From positions 1,886,001-1,950,000 of the forward strand of contig NZ_CP119409.1 in the NCBI RefSeq assembly GCF_029223885.1: a stretch of DNA of 64,000 bases. Reading direction: 5' to 3'. This DNA comes from Pararhizobium gei. Lineage in GTDB: Bacteria; Pseudomonadota; Alphaproteobacteria; Rhizobiales; Rhizobiaceae. This document shows positions 32,594 through 41,660 of the stretch, piece by piece; the stretch's first letter is position 1, and each line of letters opens with the position of its first letter. The notes below the pieces were generated by a model. The model was not told the DNA's origin. It worked only from the letters and a program-made list of their open reading frames with translations, and ran no database searches. The translations under genes were made by a program, and so were the position numbers.

Positions 32594-33034
32594 ATGGCCG
32601 AACCGACAACCACCAAGGGCGGGAAAATCAAAATCCTGCTGGGCAACGATGCCACGCCGATCGTCTACGGCGCCCCCTGCGGCCTTACGCAGCGATCCAT
32701 GACGATCAGCAAAGGGCTCGAAGAATTCCAGCTTCCCGATTGCGACGATCCGGATGCAATATCGTGGCTCGGCCGTGACGCCACGTCGCTCTCCATGAGT
32801 GTCGAAGGCGAAACGCTGCTGGCGGAAGAAAGCGTCGAGACTTGGGTTGATGCTGCGGAAGCGGAAGACTCTATCCCGGCCAAGGTTATCTGGGAATTCC
32901 CGGCCAAGACGCTGACATGGACCGGGAACATGCACGTCGAGAACTTCAATGCGACCGGCATTAATAATCGCCGGGCTACCGCGACCGTCAGCATGCAGAG
33001 CGACGGCAAGATGACGCGGGTGGTCACGCCGTAA
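32594..33034 (+). CDS. Phage tail tube protein
   Basis: 146 residues, beta-rich, with KILLGNDATPIVYGAPCGLT and SWLGRDATSLSMSVEGETLL, as in siphovirus tail tube proteins. It is predicted to polymerise on the tape measure. AAAGGAG precedes the ATG and the stop overlaps the next start by one base. Confidence 0.8.
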   Translation: MAEPTTTKGGKIKILLGNDATPIVYGAPCGLTQRSMTISKGLEEFQLPDCDDPDAISWLGRDATSLSMSVEGETLLAEESVETWVDAAEAEDSIPAKVIWEFPAKTLTWTGNMHVENFNATGINNRRATATVSMQSDGKMTRVVTP

Positions 33035-33414
33035 TGCGGGACGCGCAGGTAAGTTTCGCCTGGGCGGATGGCGATTACACCTTCCGCCTCGGCTGGGGCG
33101 AGTTGGAATTGCTGCAGGAGGCCTGCGATGCCGGCCCTTACGCGATCCTCAACCGCCTGCATGATGAGACGTGGCGGATCAGGGACATTTCACACGTCAT
33201 CCGCCTTGGCCTGATCGGCGGCGGAATGGTGCCAACGGCGGCGCTGAAAAAGGTTCGCGACTACGTCGAAGCGCGCGTGCCCAATGAAAATCTGCTGTTT
33301 GCCCAGATCATCCTTTCCGCCGGCATCGTGGGGGCGCCGGAGGAAAAATTGGGGGAGGGCGACGCGCCAAATCCGGGGGGAAGCAACTCGACGACCTCCC
33401 CAATGGAAAACTGA
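33034..33414 (+). CDS. GTA gp10-like tail assembly chaperone
   Basis: 126 residues. The core FRLGWGELELLQEACDAGPY, then DISHVIRLGLIGGG, is the pattern of gene-transfer-agent gp10-type proteins, which occupy the tail chaperone position between tube and tape measure. The end of the gene runs through a GGGGGG tract (33375-33380) where a -1 shift would join it to the next frame, giving a fusion of about 187 residues as in other siphovirus chaperone pairs. Confidence 0.82.
   Translation: MRDAQVSFAWADGDYTFRLGWGELELLQEACDAGPYAILNRLHDETWRIRDISHVIRLGLIGGGMVPTAALKKVRDYVEARVPNENLLFAQIILSAGIVGAPEEKLGEGDAPNPGGSNSTTSPMEN
33375..33380 (+). other. Candidate -1 ribosomal frameshift site
   Basis: In the upstream frame the codons are CCG GGG GGA AGC. 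Slipping one base back on the G6 tract continues as GGG AAG CAA CTC GAC and stays open, without stop, into the 33447-33596 frame. This matches the location and direction of frameshifts in tail assembly chaperone genes. Confidence 0.5.
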
Positions 33415-33446
33415 GGTTTGGCGCGATCTACGGAAATGGTGCGGCT

Positions 33447-33596
33447 ATGGGCTTTTCGCCGCAACAGGTCAGGGCAATGTCGATGTTCCAGTTCTTCGCT
33501 GCTCTGGACGGTTTCGAAGCGTTCCACAATCCCGACGACAAGGGGCTGACGGCGAAAGAGGCCGATGAGCTTTGGGAGTTCATCCATCAGGATTGA
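33447..33596 (+). CDS. Second tail assembly chaperone segment
   Basis: Forty-nine residues from the internal ATG (MGFSPQQVRAMSMFQFFAAL, ending ADELWEFIHQD). The frame is open upstream to at least the G6 tract, and the sequence FGAIYGNGAA before the ATG also looks like protein. It may therefore be made mainly as the C-terminal part of a -1 frameshift fusion with the gp10-like chaperone. It precedes the tape measure gene as expected. Confidence 0.65.
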   Translation: MGFSPQQVRAMSMFQFFAALDGFEAFHNPDDKGLTAKEADELWEFIHQD

Positions 33597-33605
33597 CGGG
33601 CCGTT

Positions 33606-34172
33606 TCAAGTTTCGATAATCGCCTTCAAACGACCGTACCAAGGCATCAGGTCCTTACTGAGCTGCTTATACACAATGCCATCTTTTGGCGTTGGCGCGC
33701 TTTCGAAGACTTTGACCGTTACATACGGATTGTCTCGGTCGGCGGTGACAAGATTGATGGTTGAAAGTGATACGGTTTGCTGGTTCTGAGAAGAGCCCGA
33801 CAGTCCGCCGATCACCGCGCCGACGCCGCCAAACGTTGCCGCTCCTAAAGCGGCTCCGAGCGCCTGGCTACCCCTGTTGGTCTTGGAGACAGTGGTGCCG
33901 TTTTCGGAATATTCAACGGATACGACATCGTCGAACTTCAGTATCTTGTTGAGCCCTGCAGAAGAGATGGCGACCAGACGACGGTCATAATCGACGCCCA
34001 GCGCATCGCCAGTGTCGAAGATGACCGAATAGGTTTTGAATTGGTTTTCGTCCAGCCAGTCTCGAGCGGATGTCCGCAGCGATTTCCGAGCGCCTGCGCC
34101 AGCCAACGTGATGAACAACGTAATAGCTACCGTGATGCCGGCGCTCCATAAAATAATTGTGAAGAAATCCAT
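33606..34172 (-). CDS. Inverted moron in the tail operon, membrane-anchored, unknown
   Basis: 188 residues read against the tail operon. One N-terminal membrane helix (IILWSAGITVAITLFITLAG), then a beta-rich domain with KILKFDDVVSVEYSENGTTV, and a glycine-rich segment (GAALGAATFGGVGAVIGGLS) that may be a second membrane insertion. A gene facing backwards inside a structural operon, 10 bases from the chaperone frame and 20 from the tape measure start, is a typical moron; it may alter the host envelope, but no function is known. Confidence 0.7.
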   Translation of the reverse strand: MDFFTIILWSAGITVAITLFITLAGAGARKSLRTSARDWLDENQFKTYSVIFDTGDALGVDYDRRLVAISSAGLNKILKFDDVVSVEYSENGTTVSKTNRGSQALGAALGAATFGGVGAVIGGLSGSSQNQQTVSLSTINLVTADRDNPYVTVKVFESAPTPKDGIVYKQLSKDLMPWYGRLKAIIET

Positions 34173-34191
34173 TACATTCTCGTGAGGCTAA

Positions 34192-37100
34192 ATGGCAACT
34201 GATCTTGAAAAGCTGCTCGTGCAGCTGTCCATGGACATCAAGCAATATCAGCGGGAATCCCTGAAAGCGCAAGGTGTCACCAATGGCACAGCGCGTGCGA
34301 TCGAGGCCCGCTATCGGCAGATGGACAGCCGGCTGGGCTCGATCGGAAAGAGTGCGGCCCGAAGCCTTGTCGTCCCCTTGACTGGCGTTGCTGCGGCGTT
34401 GTCCGTGCAGGATGTTGCGAAATATGCCGATGCCTGGACCGGTGCGAAAAACAGCCTGGCGGTGGCTGGTGTCGTCGGCGCCAATCAGGCCGATGTGCTG
34501 GACCGGATTTATAAGTCGGCACAACGCAACGCGGCTCCAATCGGCGCATTGGCCGGGCTTTTCGGCAAGGCAGCGCAGGCGAACGACAATCTGAATGCCT
34601 CGCAGGAAAGGCTGCTTCAGTTTACCGATGGCGTCGGGACGGCGCTGCGGATCGAAGGCAAGTCTGCGGCAGAAGCTTCGGGCGCACTGACCCAGCTCGG
34701 TCAGCTTCTCGGGTCTACCCGTGTGCAGGCGGAAGAGTTCAATTCCGTCAATGAGGGCGCGCGGCCGATCCTGATTGCTGTCGCGGCCGGGCTCGATGCG
34801 GCGGGCGGTTCGGTCAACAAGTTGAAGAAACTGGTGAATGACGGCGAGGTTTCCGGCAAGCAGTTCTTCGATGCGTTCCTCAAAGGCCTGCCGAAGATCG
34901 AAGCCATGGCAGCCAATTCGACGCAGACGATCGAACAGGGCGTCACGAAGGTCACGAACGCCTTCACCAAGTATATCGGTGAGACGGACTCAAGCCTTGG
35001 TGCCAGCCAGCGGTTGACGCAGGGCCTGAATGCGCTTGCGGATAATTTCGACGAGACGGCGGATGTCGCGCTGCAGCTGGCGTCTGTTCTCGCGGGCGCC
35101 CTTGTCGGGCGGGCTTTGTCAGGTGTCATCGTCAAGGGCGCTCTCGCCACGAAGGTTCTAAAACAGTTCTTCATCGCCTTGCGCGGTACGGCGACGGTTG
35201 GTCAGGTTGCGACGGCGATCGGCGGACTATCGGCTGCGGCCGGGCCGTTGGGCGTGATCCTGGGAGCGGTGGCAACCGGAACATTCGTTCATTTTTCGGC
35301 CAATGCGGCAGAGGCATCGGAACGTTCGAAGCGCCTGGCGGAAGAGATGCGGTCGCTCGGCCTGCTTGGGCCGGAGGCAGCCACCGGCGTCGATAGTGTT
35401 GCCAAGGCTGTGGACAGTCTTGCCGATGAAAAACGCGTCAAGAAATTGCGCGACATCAATGCCGAACTCGACCGAATGCGCGGCGGCGGAGATCCGTTCG
35501 GCGGCGGCAACGAGGTGGCTGTTCCATTGGGTGCCATTCAGAGCCGTGCCTATATCACCCAATCACAGTACGCGACGCCGGCAGATGCCGATGCGCTTAA
35601 TCAGATCGCAGAGATTGCAGGCGAAGCGCAAGAGGTCGATTTCAGTGTCAGCGCGGCGCTGGAAAAACTTAAAAAGATCGCGCTACTCGATGTCAGCAAG
35701 GGCGTTATTGATCTCAATAATCAGCTGGAAAATTCGATCAGGCATTTCAGAAAAACCGAACTTTTTGGCGCCGTGAACGGCAATACCAAGCCGATTGACG
35801 ATGCTGTCGCGGCAGTGCGCGAACTCGATAGCGAACTTGATAACCTGCAATCCGGCGGTGCCATTTCCGCCGATCTACGAAAACAGGTTGATGTGATCGT
35901 GGGGAAGCTGGAACAAGGCGCTGCCACGGCAGATCAGACGAGCGAAGCTCTTGAACGGGTGGCGTCGGTGGAGCCGAACGTTCAGGGGTATGTCTCACGC
36001 CTACAGCCGTTGCTTTTCGCTTTCGAGAAGATCCGGAAGGCGGCAAAGGACACCGCCGAAGAGGTTGCCCGTGTCACGGGCAAGGGCACATATGCGGAGG
36101 GCTATCGCTCGCAGGGTTACACTTTCAAATCCGAAAGCGAAAAAAGCCTGAAGGCAACCGGCGCGTTTCTGGATCAGCGCACGATTGACGCGCAGCGTTC
36201 GGAACTCGAAAAGCAGGTCAACGACCGGACGGATGCCATTCTTGAAGCCGCAAAGAAAATCAGTGTGGCTCTCGACAAAAGCGCGGCGGAAATACAGGCG
36301 CGGAAAGAGATTGCTGCGGAAGCCGCGGTCCGCTCCAGTGAACGTTCGGTGTCCTCAGCTGCAGAACTGATCAAGGGCTACGAAGGATTCCGTACAAAGC
36401 CCTATTGGGACGTCAATGCAATGCGCGCCGGCTTCGGTTCGGACACAGTCACACTCGACGATGGTTCCGTGCGCAAAGTCACGGATGGGATCACGGTATC
36501 GCTCGAAAGTGCCAACCGTGACCTCGACCGCCGCATTGGTGAGTTTCAGAAGGGCATCGAAGGCAAGATCGGCCGCGATACGTTCCGGTCCATGGATGAC
36601 GGGCAGCAAGCCGCGCTGACATCGATCGCCTATAACTACGGTAGCCTGCCGGATCGGATCGTTGCCGCCATCAAGTCGGGCGACGCCGGGACCGTCTACA
36701 ACGCCATAAAGGGGCTTGGCGAGGATAATGGCGGCATCAATCGAGGGCGCCGGAACAGCGAGGCGGACCTCTATCTGAAGGGTGCGCCGGCTGGCGTGCA
36801 AGACCGTGTTCAGGTCGTCAACGATTTCCAGCAAACGCTGAAAGAACAGCATGCCTATATTGACGGGCTGAAAGCTGAAGCTGGCATCCGGACAACGCTT
36901 AATCCGCTCGTCAATGACTATGGACTGAAGCTTTCTACTCTACAGGCCGCGCAACAGCTTTTGACCGAAGCGCAGCGCCAGGGGACAGAGGCCGGCCGTG
37001 AACTGAAGGACGTCCAGCAGCTGTTGAACGGCGATCTGTCCGGTCTGTCGCCTGTCGCGCGTGACCAGGCTATGGCAATGCGGACGCTTGCCGAGGAGAC

Positions 37101-37779
37101 CGGCAAGGCGGAAGCCGCCGGCGAACAGCTCACCGAAAGTCAGGACCAGCTACGCGAGCGGCTTTCTGAGTCTGCGGCCCTCGGCAAGGACGTGTTAGGC
37201 GGCTTCATCAGCGATCTACGTAAAGGCAAGTCCGCAACGGAAGCGCTCGGCAGTGCGCTGGAGAAACTTGGCGAGAAGATGCTCGACAATGCTTTGAACA
37301 TGCTGTTCGACGGATCGGTGGCCGGCTCCGGTGGCGGATTGCTGGGCGGCCTCTTCTCGATGTTCACCGGCGGGCCGCTGCGGCTTGCTGGCGGCGGACA
37401 TGCGACGCGAGGCCGTGTGCGCGGGCCGGGCGGTCCCAAGGGCGACAAAATCCCGGCTTTCCTTTCGGATGGAGAGCATGTGACACGTGCGGCGATGGCA
37501 AAGAAATACGGGCCGTTGCTCGATGCCATCAATGCCGATCGTGTCTCTCTTCTCGCAAACGGCACGCCGATGCGGGCGCCGACCATGCCGAACCTGTCGA
37601 GGGGCGCGCGCAGCCGGGACGGCATGACCTATGCGCCCGTCCATCACATCGATGCGCGCGGGGCCGACCAGGCGGCGATTGCCCGGCTGGAACGCGCCAT
37701 GGCCGAAAACAACCGGACGGAAGCCAAGCGCTTTGCATCCTTCAGCAGAAATTCGCGTCTTCGTGGGATTTACCCCTGA
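34192..37779 (+). CDS. Tape measure protein with embedded GH24-like lysozyme domain
   Basis: 1195 residues. The N-terminal third is the usual tape-measure pattern (KNSLAVAGVVGANQADVLDR, AAGLDAAGGSVNKLKKLVND) with hydrophobic segments near residues 295-390. At about 722-870 a lysozyme-like domain appears: ELIKGYEGFRTKPYWDVNAM then DDGQQAALTSIAYNYGSLPD. Glu731 and Asp740 have the E-x8-D spacing of T4-like lysozymes, but the third residue (Thr) is Ala746. The C-terminus is Gly-rich. It sets tail length and probably opens peptidoglycan at DNA entry. Confidence 0.88.
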   Translation: MATDLEKLLVQLSMDIKQYQRESLKAQGVTNGTARAIEARYRQMDSRLGSIGKSAARSLVVPLTGVAAALSVQDVAKYADAWTGAKNSLAVAGVVGANQADVLDRIYKSAQRNAAPIGALAGLFGKAAQANDNLNASQERLLQFTDGVGTALRIEGKSAAEASGALTQLGQLLGSTRVQAEEFNSVNEGARPILIAVAAGLDAAGGSVNKLKKLVNDGEVSGKQFFDAFLKGLPKIEAMAANSTQTIEQGVTKVTNAFTKYIGETDSSLGASQRLTQGLNALADNFDETADVALQLASVLAGALVGRALSGVIVKGALATKVLKQFFIALRGTATVGQVATAIGGLSAAAGPLGVILGAVATGTFVHFSANAAEASERSKRLAEEMRSLGLLGPEAATGVDSVAKAVDSLADEKRVKKLRDINAELDRMRGGGDPFGGGNEVAVPLGAIQSRAYITQSQYATPADADALNQIAEIAGEAQEVDFSVSAALEKLKKIALLDVSKGVIDLNNQLENSIRHFRKTELFGAVNGNTKPIDDAVAAVRELDSELDNLQSGGAISADLRKQVDVIVGKLEQGAATADQTSEALERVASVEPNVQGYVSRLQPLLFAFEKIRKAAKDTAEEVARVTGKGTYAEGYRSQGYTFKSESEKSLKATGAFLDQRTIDAQRSELEKQVNDRTDAILEAAKKISVALDKSAAEIQARKEIAAEAAVRSSERSVSSAAELIKGYEGFRTKPYWDVNAMRAGFGSDTVTLDDGSVRKVTDGITVSLESANRDLDRRIGEFQKGIEGKIGRDTFRSMDDGQQAALTSIAYNYGSLPDRIVAAIKSGDAGTVYNAIKGLGEDNGGINRGRRNSEADLYLKGAPAGVQDRVQVVNDFQQTLKEQHAYIDGLKAEAGIRTTLNPLVNDYGLKLSTLQAAQQLLTEAQRQGTEAGRELKDVQQLLNGDLSGLSPVARDQAMAMRTLAEETGKAEAAGEQLTESQDQLRERLSESAALGKDVLGGFISDLRKGKSATEALGSALEKLGEKMLDNALNMLFDGSVAGSGGGLLGGLFSMFTGGPLRLAGGGHATRGRVRGPGGPKGDKIPAFLSDGEHVTRAAMAKKYGPLLDAINADRVSLLANGTPMRAPTMPNLSRGARSRDGMTYAPVHHIDARGADQAAIARLERAMAENNRTEAKRFASFSRNSRLRGIYP

Positions 37780-38501
37780 TGGCGCGCCTGTTGCAATGGC
37801 CGCTGGGCGTGCGCTGGAACCGATGGAAAGCCCTGAACGGGCCGCAAAGCATCGGCTCCTCTGCCTCGACGTCCATCGGTGACGTGACGCAGTCGATTGC
37901 ATCGCCATTTGGCGCGCGGCATCTGCAGTTCTCGTTTCCGCCGATGCGGGGCGTCAAGGCGCGCCGGATGCGCGGCACGCTAACGGCGCTGCACATGGGC
38001 GCCAATGCGGTTCGGGTCAGTATCTGCGACTTCGACGGTATGAGCCGTGCAGACGCCGGGATGGCCTTGACGGCAGACCAGCAGAACAACGGCCTTCCGT
38101 TCGGAAACGGACTGTCCTGGTCGAATGGGCAGAACTGGAACCTCACCAAACCCCATGTCAAGGTTTCGGAATTCGCGGCGTTCGACAGCACGATCATCCG
38201 CCTTTCCGATACGTTCTGGGGGCGACAGCTCGGCATGGGCGATATGCTGGGTTTCTTCCCTTTTCACTTCGGGCTTTACGAGGTCACTAAGGTGTTCGGG
38301 AACGGGCGCTATCGGATCTGGCCGCCGCTGCGCAAGGCTGTCACCAATACGGACTATGCCACCCTCCGGCCAGTGCTCGCCATGCGTCTGCTGTCGTCCA
38401 ACCTTCCGGATGCGGATCGGGGACCGGTATTTCTGGAAGGGCTGACGGTCTCGCTCTTCGAGGTCTTCGATTACGACCTTCGCGACTATTTCAAGGATTG
38501 A
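37779..38501 (+). CDS. Distal tail / tail tip protein
   Basis: 240 residues, beta-rich, with FGARHLQFSFPPMRGVKARR and PLRKAVTNTDYATLRPVLAM. The location directly after the tape measure indicates a distal-tail type protein; the sequence itself is not one I can place in a named family. It starts at the tape measure stop and its own stop overlaps the next ATG. Confidence 0.65.
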   Translation: MARLLQWPLGVRWNRWKALNGPQSIGSSASTSIGDVTQSIASPFGARHLQFSFPPMRGVKARRMRGTLTALHMGANAVRVSICDFDGMSRADAGMALTADQQNNGLPFGNGLSWSNGQNWNLTKPHVKVSEFAAFDSTIIRLSDTFWGRQLGMGDMLGFFPFHFGLYEVTKVFGNGRYRIWPPLRKAVTNTDYATLRPVLAMRLLSSNLPDADRGPVFLEGLTVSLFEVFDYDLRDYFKD

Positions 38502-39085
38502 TGATGGCGCTCCTGTTTTCGGATGCGGAGCGCAAATTCCTGCGCCGGCCGCATATTGCACGCGCCTGGTTCTTCGACCTCGACCTGCCCGATGGCCGCT
38601 GGCAACTGCACAACGGCGTGGGCAAGAAAGTCGTCGGCGGTATCGAATGGCGGGGAATTTCCGACCCGGCCGGGCGGCAGATCGTGTCGATCAGCTCCGT
38701 TGAAGATCCACGCTTCGGACAGGCGGCGAGCGTCGCTGTTGCGATTTCAGGCGTGAACGTCGCCTTTCTGCGGCAAGTCAAGGATAAGGGCCGGGAGATA
38801 GAGGGACGGCAGGCGGATGTCTATTGGTGCGCCTTCGATCAAGAAACGCAGGAGGTCTGGCCTTACGGGCTGAAGGCTCTCTTTCCCGGCTATCTCTCAG
38901 CCGCGTCCATCCAATGGGAAGGCGTCGGCTCGCGTGTCGTTTCCGTCACCATAGAAAGCCTCTGGCATACGCAGAATTTTCCGTTTGGCGGCAAGTGGAC
39001 GCCGGCCGGGCAGCGCCGCCGTTTTCCCGGCGACAAGGGCTTCGACTTCGTCGGGGTCAAGGTGCAGGAGGTCATCAAGCCATGA
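38501..39085 (+). CDS. Tail tip / baseplate protein
   Basis: 194 residues. ARAWFFDLDLPDGRWQLHNG, VVGGIEWRGISDPAGRQIVS and RQADVYWCAFDQETQEVWPY indicate a beta-rich tail tip protein corresponding in position to GTA gp13 / lambda gpL. Two ATGs in tandem at the start (38501, 38504). Coupled to the next gene by a 4-base overlap. Confidence 0.65.
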   Translation: MMALLFSDAERKFLRRPHIARAWFFDLDLPDGRWQLHNGVGKKVVGGIEWRGISDPAGRQIVSISSVEDPRFGQAASVAVAISGVNVAFLRQVKDKGREIEGRQADVYWCAFDQETQEVWPYGLKALFPGYLSAASIQWEGVGSRVVSVTIESLWHTQNFPFGGKWTPAGQRRRFPGDKGFDFVGVKVQEVIKP

Positions 39086-39483
39086 CGATCGAAGAGCAGC
39101 TGAAAGCCCATATCGAGGGCGCCTATGCCGTTGATGCGGAGTGGGGCAAGAGCGACTGCACGCCCTGGGCCGGGGAGTGGCTGGAATTGCGCACCGGCCG
39201 AAAAATCGAGTGGCCGGTTCAATGGTCAACGCAGGATGAGGCGATGTCGATCATCGGCAGGGCGGGTTCTCTCGTCAGTCTCTGGGACGACTACCTTTTC
39301 GGGTTCGGCCTATCGCAGACCGGCTTTCCGGCTCTGGGCGATATCGGCGTGGTCGATACAGGGCGCATCGGTCAAGTCGGCGGCATCTTTCTTGCCGGCG
39401 GCTACTTCGTGTGGCGGATCAAGCGCGGGGTCATGATGATCCAGCCGCGCGAGATCGCTGGGGCTTGGTCGATCCCACGATGA
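39082..39483 (+). CDS. NlpC/P60-like (DUF6950-type) tail protein
   Basis: 133 residues. WGKSDCTPWAGEW carries the cysteine typical of the NlpC/P60-like and DUF6950 folds, and ALGDIGVVDTG resembles the strand before the usual catalytic His; that His is not obvious (GGIFLAGGYFVWR), so activity is uncertain. In lambda and GTA tails the equivalent gene (K / gp14) encodes a cell-wall peptidase. It overlaps the tail tip gene after it by 4 bases. Confidence 0.7.
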   Translation: MTIEEQLKAHIEGAYAVDAEWGKSDCTPWAGEWLELRTGRKIEWPVQWSTQDEAMSIIGRAGSLVSLWDDYLFGFGLSQTGFPALGDIGVVDTGRIGQVGGIFLAGGYFVWRIKRGVMMIQPREIAGAWSIPR

Positions 39484-41645
39484 AATTCTATCGAATCCTG
39501 TTTTTGAGCGGCGCATCCTATGTTGTCGCAACGCCGGCCCATGCCGGAATTGAGACCTTGATCGCCGGCGCGATCCAAGGGTTTCTGCTGTCCAGCACGG
39601 CGATTGCTGCCACGGCGACCGGGGCGATCGCCACCATTGCTGCCAATGTGATCGTCGGCGGAGCGTTGCTTGGCCTGTCGATGCTGGCACAACCGAAAAT
39701 GCCGGGTGCCGTCAAGCCGGCAGAAGCGAAATCGACCTTCGAAACGGGCGAAAGCTCTGTCATCGAAGGATTGGGCCGGGTCCGCGTCGGCGGGCTTAAG
39801 GTTTTCGGCAATACCGATGGCGACACGCGTTGGCGACTGGTCGTGCGGCTGCATGGCCCGATAGACGCGGTCGAACAGTATTTCGTCGGCGGGCGCGAGG
39901 TCACGCTCGATCCGAATGGCGATGTCGTGACACCGCCCTGGTCGCGCAAGGGAAGCAGCTGGCTCAACTGGCAAGACAAGCGGGGCTTTGGCGATGAAAC
40001 GGCATGGCCCGATCTGATTGAAGCGTTCCCTTCCTTGTGGACTGCAGATCATCAGGTTCGAGGCGTGGCACAGTCGCTTCTGACCTACCGCAACCCCGGC
40101 ATGGCGAAACCCAAATATCTCTCCCTGTACCAAGGCGGTGTTCCCGATACAGAGCAGATCCAGCGCGCATCTGTGATTTACGATCCTCGTATCGGCATGG
40201 CGGCATGGACCGAGAACGGAATTCTGTGTGCAGCGCATGTTCTTCGCCGCGACCCGGCCTTTACTTTCGAGCGGTTCGACTGGGACAAAATCGCCGCACA
40301 GGCGGACAAGGCCGACGTTCTGGTCGCGACCCTGACCGGCACGGAAAAGCGGGCGCGCATCGGCGGCATGTGGGCATGGGAAGGCGCACGCGCAGAAACC
40401 ATGAAAAGCATGCTCGACAGCATCGGCGTAGAAATCCGTCTGAGCGATGCTGGTAAAATCTGGTTCGAACTGATCGATGACGAGCCGGAACCGGAAATCG
40501 CCTTCCATGTCGAGGATGGCTACAAGATTGCCTGGGCGAGCGGGCCGGAGGCTGTCGAGCGGCCGAATGTCTGCCGGCTGAAATATTATTCGTCGGAACG
40601 CAATTACGATATTGCCGAGATCGACCTGACGGGTATCGCCTGGGCCAACATCGAAAGCGAAATCGACCGATATGGCGAAAAGGTGCTCGACCTTGAGCTA
40701 CCTTTCTGCCCGTCCGCAAGTCAGGCACAGCGCATCGCGCGTCGGCTCTTTGCCAAGGCGCGTGGTGAAACCGGGTCTCTGGTCACCAACATGGTAGGTC
40801 TGGCCGCATGGGGCGCCCTGTACGGCACGGTAGAGCTTCCTGACCTTGGGGATATCGAGCTGGTTCGGCTCTCATCACCGCGCTGTGACGACGCCAATGG
40901 TTCAGTTGAAATTCCGTTCGCTGTCTGCCCGGTCCTCGATCCGTGGAACCCGGCAACCGACGAGGCGCCAGCACCGGACGCCATCCCTGATCTCGACTAC
41001 GAGACGGACCTCGATGCGCCGGCCGCGCCGTCTTCTGCGGTGCAGCTGACCAATGAAGACGGCTCGAAAACATTCCGGGTCAACTATGTCATCACCGGCG
41101 ACGACCACGACGATATCGAGGCGAATTATCGGGTCTACTATGACGGCAATCCATCGGCATGGTTTCCGATGTCCGAAGAAGAAGACCACGCGCGGGCGTC
41201 GGTCGATCTCTCCGGCGCGATCTACGACGCGCGGGTACGCATCTTCGATGAAGATGACGAAGCCAGCCTGTTTTCTGATCTGCTGCATGGAGCAATCGCC
41301 GCCTCGACCGATCCGTGCCGCGCGCCGGAGCTGGACGAAGATACAATCGTGAACGGTGCGTTCGCGGCCGGGACGCCAGCGACGATCATCATCAGTGCCG
41401 TACCGCGTGAGTATCGCGTCCACAGCATGCGGTTCCAGCGGCGCATTCAACCTGCCGGTGGCGCCTGGTCTGCCTGGTCAACGCTCGCAACGAATACGGC
41501 GGCGATGAACGAAATCAATCTGTTTGCCGATAGCGTTCCTGCGGCGACCGGCGTCGGGGCGTTGATCGAATGGCAGCTGCAATCACTGCTTCTCGACGGG
41601 ACACCCGGAACCGCTCTCGTTTCGACGGCCACTATCCTCGCTTAA
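39480..41645 (+). CDS. Large tail tip / host specificity protein
   Basis: 721 residues. The hydrophobic N-terminus (about residues 20-75, TAIAATATGAIATIAANVIV) resembles the membrane-active start of lambda gpI/gpJ-type or GTA 'megatron'-like proteins. The middle contains the tail-tip pattern DEPEPEIAFHVEDGYKIAWA, and the C-terminal 180 residues look like fibronectin-III-type beta sandwiches (KTFRVNYVITGDDHDDIEAN). It should form the central tail tip and carry the fibre proteins. Confidence 0.78.
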   Translation: MKFYRILFLSGASYVVATPAHAGIETLIAGAIQGFLLSSTAIAATATGAIATIAANVIVGGALLGLSMLAQPKMPGAVKPAEAKSTFETGESSVIEGLGRVRVGGLKVFGNTDGDTRWRLVVRLHGPIDAVEQYFVGGREVTLDPNGDVVTPPWSRKGSSWLNWQDKRGFGDETAWPDLIEAFPSLWTADHQVRGVAQSLLTYRNPGMAKPKYLSLYQGGVPDTEQIQRASVIYDPRIGMAAWTENGILCAAHVLRRDPAFTFERFDWDKIAAQADKADVLVATLTGTEKRARIGGMWAWEGARAETMKSMLDSIGVEIRLSDAGKIWFELIDDEPEPEIAFHVEDGYKIAWASGPEAVERPNVCRLKYYSSERNYDIAEIDLTGIAWANIESEIDRYGEKVLDLELPFCPSASQAQRIARRLFAKARGETGSLVTNMVGLAAWGALYGTVELPDLGDIELVRLSSPRCDDANGSVEIPFAVCPVLDPWNPATDEAPAPDAIPDLDYETDLDAPAAPSSAVQLTNEDGSKTFRVNYVITGDDHDDIEANYRVYYDGNPSAWFPMSEEEDHARASVDLSGAIYDARVRIFDEDDEASLFSDLLHGAIAASTDPCRAPELDEDTIVNGAFAAGTPATIIISAVPREYRVHSMRFQRRIQPAGGAWSAWSTLATNTAAMNEINLFADSVPAATGVGALIEWQLQSLLLDGTPGTALVSTATILA

Positions 41646-41660
41646 AATATGGAGACCTCA

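Noticed and set aside
39402..40508. 368-codon frame opposite the tail tip gene
   Set aside because: Antisense to a well-supported structural gene, with no ribosome site or recognisable sequence.
25381..41645. Gene transfer agent rather than phage
   Set aside because: The tail chaperone is GTA gp10-like, but integrase, att repeats, CI/Cro, replication module and lysis genes show a true temperate phage.
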